A stretch of 25,317 nt of DNA from a virus, in IMG/VR virus record IMGVR_UViG_3300020472_000153, positions 1 to 25,317 of that record; one strand, written 5' to 3'. Below the pieces are notes generated by a model that worked only from the letters and a program-made list of their open reading frames with translations, was not told the origin of the DNA and did no database searches. Both the position numbers and the translations under genes were made by a program. Shown here one piece after another: positions 22,067 through 25,317 of this stretch. How positions within the stretch are numbered: position 1 is the stretch's first letter; each line of letters begins with the position of its first letter.

Positions 22067-22442
22067 CGACTCCTTCTTCTCTCATGATATCATTCTTCCA
22101 CTGCTTTAATTTATCTTCCATCGTGTTTAGGACATAAGTGAGATCCATACCACTAGAATACATCTGTGATACATCATCAATCCTCTGCTTTACATCAGCA
22201 ACAGTCTGATCATTAGCGTGATCCGTATCCTCTTGAACAAAGGTAGATGCCAAAGATAATCTAGCATAAAATATTTTCTGTTTAGCAATCAACTCAAGTG
22301 TTTTATTAATATGATCCAACCTTTCATGAGGTTTAAATCCTGCTAACTTATTACTCATCTTGAGTAGTTCAGTGTATGTCTCTTGTATATCTTCAAGCTC
22401 ATCTCTTACTACTTCTGAGTTGAAGAACTCCTCTTGGTTCAT
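22053..22442 (-). CDS. DUF1825-like cyanobacterial-type helical protein, 129 aa
   Basis: The segments EEFFNSEVVRDELEDIQETY and ELIAKQKIFYARLSLASTF resemble the cyanobacterial family DUF1825 ('FF-SE-VQ-E' opening and a later 'IF--R--LS'). The whole protein is predicted helical and acidic, ending in MREEGVVDTD. No function is known to me. It sits between gp33 and gp32, the place held by dsbA in T4, and overlaps the gp33 stop (ATGA). The family assignment is from memory of the motif and is moderate. A host origin is possible, because DUF1825 is typical of cyanobacteria. Confidence 0.58.
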   Translation of the reverse strand: MNQEEFFNSEVVRDELEDIQETYTELLKMSNKLAGFKPHERLDHINKTLELIAKQKIFYARLSLASTFVQEDTDHANDQTVADVKQRIDDVSQMYSSGMDLTYVLNTMEDKLKQWKNDIMREEGVVDTD

Positions 22443-22684
22443 AGTGGTAAAACCCCTCTACTTGTACGTTTAATATAATTTAATTGTTGAGCATTATATT
22501 TGATCTTATCCTTTAATGGTTTAGAGATCAACTTACTTACTGTTTCAACTTCAATTTCAAACTCATCACAGACGGATGTAACTGCTTCTATGTAGTTAAC
22601 AAGACCGTTAGATTCCTTCACAACTGATTCAACTAAGGCAGAAAACTTTGCCTGAGTCATAAACTTTTCTTCAATTTCTTTCAC
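22439..22684 (-). CDS. 33: gp33-like late transcription coactivator, 81 aa
   Basis: The C-terminal half (NYIEAVTSVCDEFEIEVETV, KLISKPLKDKIKYNAQQLNY, then IKRTSRGVLPL) matches the small cyanophage proteins annotated as gp33. In T4, gp33 links RNA polymerase with the gp45 sliding clamp to activate late promoters with gp55. The GTG start at 22684 was chosen because an AGGAGG lies exactly 6 bases upstream; an in-frame ATG at 22660 is the alternative. The start overlaps the 3' end of the exonuclease gene by 14 bases. Its targets would be the NATAAATA sites in this window. Confidence 0.75.
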   Translation of the reverse strand: MKEIEEKFMTQAKFSALVESVVKESNGLVNYIEAVTSVCDEFEIEVETVSKLISKPLKDKIKYNAQQLNYIKRTSRGVLPL

Positions 22685-23378
22685 GCTGTCCCTCCTGAAT
22701 TGCCCATGTTTCCAATGAATCCATACGATACTGTTCGATCCAATCAAGAAGCATATTCATGTAGGGAACTTTGTCATAACGTTGTTCAACTTGTATTTGT
22801 CCATCCTCTGCAACAGATAAGGTAACAAGTTTATCAACCTCAATACCTGTGCGTTCATAGTACATGTAAGCATACGCTGCTTCCTGTACAAAATACTTCT
22901 CCAACCACTCAACTTTCTTTAGTTTAGTTGTTGTTTTGAAGTCAATTATAGCAAGCTCCCCATCAAACTCACCAATGCAATCAACCCTGCCAGCAAGACC
23001 CAAATTGCAAGAGTAAAGAGGGGTTTCAAGGCAGTTAATAGTACCAATACGATCAAGAGTCGCACGACTAGCCCGAAAAAGGTAAGTGGGAAAACCCTCG
23101 CTCTTCTCAACTTTCTCCAGTTCATTGTTTAAATAGTCCTCTACAAGATTGTGGTACTGTGTACCTCTCCAAGAAGCAGCATGTCTGATCTTCTCTGCTT
23201 CAGCATAACCTACTCTCTGTTCCCACTTAGCGATCCCCTCCTTACCTTGATGACCTGTGACTGTAGTAACACTAGGAGCCCAGTGACCATCAGGTAATTT
23301 ATAAAATCTACCGTGAGGTAGGGTACGAGATTCAAGATCTACGATGTCAACAGGTGTTTCTAGATGTACAAATGGCAT
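22671..23378 (-). CDS. PD-(D/E)XK exonuclease (Cas4/MGME1-like), 235 aa
   Basis: Motifs of the RecB/Cas4-like nuclease fold appear in order: SWRGTQYHNLVEDYL with H76, GLAGRVDCIGEF with D133, LAIIDFKTTTK with D146 and K148, and EKYFVQEAAYAYMYY with Q165. An N-terminal PSVTTVTG segment is also typical of the MGME1-like group. It should degrade DNA ends with Mg2+ and may act in recombination or in host DNA breakdown. No Fe-S cysteine cluster is visible. It follows phoH by 8 bases, and the gp33 start is embedded in its end. Confidence 0.82.
   Translation of the reverse strand: MPFVHLETPVDIVDLESRTLPHGRFYKLPDGHWAPSVTTVTGHQGKEGIAKWEQRVGYAEAEKIRHAASWRGTQYHNLVEDYLNNELEKVEKSEGFPTYLFRASRATLDRIGTINCLETPLYSCNLGLAGRVDCIGEFDGELAIIDFKTTTKLKKVEWLEKYFVQEAAYAYMYYERTGIEVDKLVTLSVAEDGQIQVEQRYDKVPYMNMLLDWIEQYRMDSLETWAIQEGQRERN
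22691..22696 (-). promoter_or_regulatory. Perfect Shine-Dalgarno AGGAGG deciding the gp33 start
   Basis: AGGAGG on the minus strand, then six bases (GACAGC), then GTG 22684. It lies inside the end of the exonuclease gene. It is the strongest ribosome site noted in the window and favours the GTG over the ATG 24 bases further on. Confidence 0.7.
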
Positions 23379-23386
23379 AATAAAAA

Positions 23387-24139
23387 TTACATTCCTTGAT
23401 TGATTTTAGCAATCAGATATTCTTTAACGAAACCGCTTCGAACGATATCGCTGATTTCAAATTCAACTACGTCAACTGAAGGCATAGTCTGCATGATCTT
23501 CATGAAGTCTAGCACACCAGTTCTCTCATTAGTTTTAATAAGGTCAGACTGAGTGTAGTCTCCAGAGAAAATGATCTTAGAGTCCTGTCCTACACGAGTA
23601 GTGATTGAATCTAACTCGTGGAAGTTGAGGTTGGAGAACTCATCCACTATAATGATACAGTTATCCATAGTGCAACCACGGATAAAGGAAGTACTCCAGA
23701 AGGAAATGGTCTCCTGTGACTTTAGATTGTCATAGAGTGCTTCGAAAGCATTATCATCAGGCATACTGAACATGAACTTAACCATGTTCTTGTATGGTAT
23801 CTGATATAAATTTGACTTGTCCTCGTGGTCACCTGGTAGGAAACCAATCTCTCTAGTAGGTACAAGAGAGCGAACCATATACACTTTATCATAAGGTGTA
23901 GATTCGTCAAGCACTTCTTTCAATGCAAGGTAAAGACTAATGAATGTCTTACCTGTACCTGCAGTACCATGAAGAATTAAATTCTTACCTTCCTTAAAAG
24001 ATTCAAACACTGACTCTTGATTAGGAGTCAATGGTTTAATTACCTTTAGTTGGTCAGTATTAATTGCTTTTTTTCTTCTTTGATATGCGGGAACCTTTCT
24101 CCCATTGGTACTGTTACCATTTCTTTTCTTTGCTGGCAT
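23387..24139 (-). CDS. phoH: PhoH-like P-loop ATPase, 250 aa
   Basis: Walker A is HGTAGTGKT (residues 57-65), Walker B is CIIIVDEFSN (D166, E167), and SGDYTQSDL (193-201) is the PhoH sensor region. The N-terminal 30 residues are basic and likely disordered. PhoH proteins are common in cyanophages. The host gene is in the phosphate regulon in some bacteria, but the biochemical role (RNA or nucleotide metabolism) is not settled. It starts three bases after the upstream stop, within the thyX-pcyA-gp32 operon. No Pho box was recognised before it. Confidence 0.95.
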   Translation of the reverse strand: MPAKKRNGNSTNGRKVPAYQRRKKAINTDQLKVIKPLTPNQESVFESFKEGKNLILHGTAGTGKTFISLYLALKEVLDESTPYDKVYMVRSLVPTREIGFLPGDHEDKSNLYQIPYKNMVKFMFSMPDDNAFEALYDNLKSQETISFWSTSFIRGCTMDNCIIIVDEFSNLNFHELDSITTRVGQDSKIIFSGDYTQSDLIKTNERTGVLDFMKIMQTMPSVDVVEFEISDIVRSGFVKEYLIAKINQGM

Positions 24140-24142
24140 GAT

Positions 24143-24373
24143 TTAAGTATACCTCGATAGGTTAGCTCTAGGATGAGCATCCTGAATCTTAGACATCACA
24201 TCTTTAAATCCATCGGACTGTTTAGGTTTACCATACATGTGACCACCAATTCCTGCTTGCCAGTCCTTATCCCAATCGGGATTATCCTTACGCCATTGGT
24301 CATAGGATGCGACTGACATGGAGAGTTCTTTTTTCTCTCCAGTGGTATTATTTATTACTGGGTATGTCGGCAT
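24143..24373 (-). CDS. Conserved small cyanophage protein of unknown function, 76 aa
   Basis: ATG 24373 is chosen over a TTG at 24385. The product begins MPTYPVINNTTGEKKELSMS and contains YDQWRKDNPDWDKDWQAG, a sequence I recall from many T4-like cyanophages, without a known role. The opening MPTY resembles FmdB-type zinc ribbons, but there are no cysteines, so no zinc site is expected. Tryptophan and glycine are frequent (GIGGHMYGKP). It overlaps the pcyA end by 26 bases and is followed closely by phoH. Confidence 0.7.
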   Translation of the reverse strand: MPTYPVINNTTGEKKELSMSVASYDQWRKDNPDWDKDWQAGIGGHMYGKPKQSDGFKDVMSKIQDAHPRANLSRYT

Positions 24374-25061
24374 GAGGTTCGTCAAAAAGTACGGTTTCTA
24401 TGTAATGATCAGCCCACTGTGGTGTGAACCAACTGGATAATACATTAGAAGTTTTTCTATTCTTCTTCTGGCACTTACAGTACCAGATTTGATCATCCAA
24501 TCTCTTCATCTCATTGATCCAATTGCTATCAGGTTTAGCAACCTTAATAGCAGAAGTATAGATCTTTAGATATTGTAGCACAACTTCATGGAATTGTCGC
24601 ATTTCTTTGTCGTCTCTAAGACGTACAAACTTCATCTGCGATGAGAATATCTCCTCACCCCAGAGTGGTAGCACACGATGTTCCTTGAAGCTATACTTGT
24701 TACTGATCTTGTTTATATCTGAGTGTATTGATTCACTACCATGAACAGGTGATACATCAACGATTGCTGCTGTACACATGGTGGGAGTGGCAATAATATC
24801 TGCACCAAAGATAGGTAAATTATATTTAGGATCAGGAAACCAAACACAATGAAGCACATCTAGTTTACCTGTCTTGCAGATCTCTAGATGTGCTTTACGT
24901 ATTCCATCACACTTATACATCTCATTAAAGATGTATATATTATCTCTCTTAGTTTCCTTATGGATAACAGGGAACTCATTGTCTCCTGACTCCTCAAGAC
25001 CTGGCAAATCCTCCCAACCATGACGGATTAATATTGCTAGTTCTTTAACGATGTTAATCAA
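24348..25061 (-). CDS. pcyA: Phycocyanobilin:ferredoxin oxidoreductase (PcyA), 237 aa
   Basis: A ferredoxin-dependent bilin reductase. The core is AHLEICKTGKLDVLHCVWFP, then DPKYNLPIFGADIIA and MCTAAIVDVSPVHG, and near the end SSWFTPQWADHYIETVLFD. Counted from the start codon, E60, H71 and D88 correspond to E76, H88 and D105 of Synechocystis PcyA; H71 favours PcyA over PebS or PebA. It reduces biliverdin, here presumably to phycocyanobilin, using host ferredoxin. The only in-frame start after the upstream stop is TTG 25061 (or less likely ATT); it overlaps thyX by 8 bases. Members of this family are known auxiliary genes in cyanophages. Confidence 0.9.
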   Translation of the reverse strand: MINIVKELAILIRHGWEDLPGLEESGDNEFPVIHKETKRDNIYIFNEMYKCDGIRKAHLEICKTGKLDVLHCVWFPDPKYNLPIFGADIIATPTMCTAAIVDVSPVHGSESIHSDINKISNKYSFKEHRVLPLWGEEIFSSQMKFVRLRDDKEMRQFHEVVLQYLKIYTSAIKVAKPDSNWINEMKRLDDQIWYCKCQKKNRKTSNVLSSWFTPQWADHYIETVLFDEPHADIPSNK

Positions 25062-25317
25062 TTCTCAAACAGGGTTGTGTATCACCCCAATCAGATGTGG
25101 GATAGTTACAATCACAATCATCAGCGTCAGGACACCAGTCTAATGCCTTAGAGATGATTGGGAAGTTGCATATGAAATGGTCACGACATAGGTTTGCTAT
25201 GTCCATGTGCTCCTTCTGTGTGCCATTGGCAGTGCGTAATTGTATGTAGTGCATCCATGATCTCACAGAACCAGACATATAGATACGAGTAGGAGTAGCC
25301 AAGGGGAGCACAAATCT
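25054..25317 (-). CDS. thyX: Flavin-dependent thymidylate synthase ThyX, C-terminal part (cut by window edge)
   Basis: The last 87 codons are present; the gene continues past the right edge. RFVLPLATPTRIYMSGSVRS, then WMHYIQLRTANGTQKEHMDI and CNFP match the C-terminal half of ThyX, including the conserved LP-AT stretch and the R-S-W-x-H segment. The RHRxxSxNxxSxR motif would lie outside the window. ThyX makes dTMP from dUMP with FAD and methylenetetrahydrofolate. The tail has several cysteines (DWCPDADDCDCNYP). Its stop overlaps the TTG start of pcyA, so the two are coupled in the replication/metabolism operon. Confidence 0.9.
   Translation of the reverse strand, partial: RFVLPLATPTRIYMSGSVRSWMHYIQLRTANGTQKEHMDIANLCRDHFICNFPIISKALDWCPDADDCDCNYPTSDWGDTQPCLRID

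Noticed and set aside
24349-24356. AATAAATA as a late promoter for phoH
   Set aside because: More than 200 bases from phoH, within a replication-type operon where late promoters are not expected.
24143-24373. FmdB-type zinc ribbon
   Set aside because: The MPTY opening is similar, but the protein has no cysteine to bind zinc.
24348-25061. PebS or PebA identity for the bilin reductase
   Set aside because: The His at the PcyA H88 position (VLHCVWFP) and the E-x10-H-x16-D pattern favour PcyA; product analysis would settle it, and the PcyX class remains possible.

Overview
This window is part of the genome of a T4-like marine cyanophage (a myovirus of Prochlorococcus or marine Synechococcus). 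The evidence is a set of T4 core proteins (gp4, gp5, gp26, gp32, gp33, gp48, gp53, gp54) mixed with photosynthetic-host genes (pcyA, a cpeT-like lyase, a CP12-like protein, phoH). Other cyanophage traits are AT-rich sequence, flavin-dependent thymidylate synthase (thyX), 2OG-Fe(II) oxygenases lying among tail genes, and T4-type late promoters of the form NATAAATA. Both ends of the window cut through genes. No tRNA, rRNA, CRISPR array or insertion sequence was seen, and no stretch over about 70 bases lacks a gene or signal.

Layout. (1) 1-5090, minus strand: three fibre-like virion proteins (the first cut by the window edge), a free-standing HNH endonuclease, and four tiny overlapping genes of unknown function. 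(2) 5122-18631, minus strand: the tail and baseplate assembly block. Transcription runs right to left: gp4 head-completion nuclease, a conserved unknown, gp54 tube initiator, a 2OG oxygenase, gp26 and a small ORF joined to it by a probable -1 frameshift, two paralogous long hydrophobic proteins (tape-measure candidates, the second carrying a T4-type lysozyme domain), a gp27-like hub, then a cargo cassette (CP12-like, 2OG oxygenase, CpeT-like), and gp5. (3) 18630-20733, plus strand: gp48, gp53 and a small unknown gene, diverging from gp4 with overlapping start codons. (4) 20738-25317, minus strand: a replication and metabolism operon read thyX, pcyA, small unknown, phoH, PD-(D/E)XK exonuclease, gp33, a DUF1825-like gene, gp32, a small secreted protein, then a terminator.

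How the parts work together. gp33 is the late-transcription coactivator that serves the NATAAATA promoters in front of the structural genes. gp32 and the nuclease serve replication and recombination, and thyX serves dTMP supply. The gp26/small-ORF pair followed by the long hydrophobic proteins matches the chaperone then tape-measure order of tailed phages. The peptidoglycan-cutting domain that T4 keeps in gp5 is here in the second tape-measure-like protein. Bilin synthesis (pcyA) lies in the replication operon, whereas the bilin-lyase-like and Calvin-cycle-inhibitor-like genes lie inside the late tail block.

The points most worth a second look are the gp26 frameshift signal, the divergent CP12-like protein that keeps only the C-terminal GAPDH-binding motif, and the paralogous lysozyme/tape-measure pair. 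Family names are assigned from remembered motifs, not from database searches.
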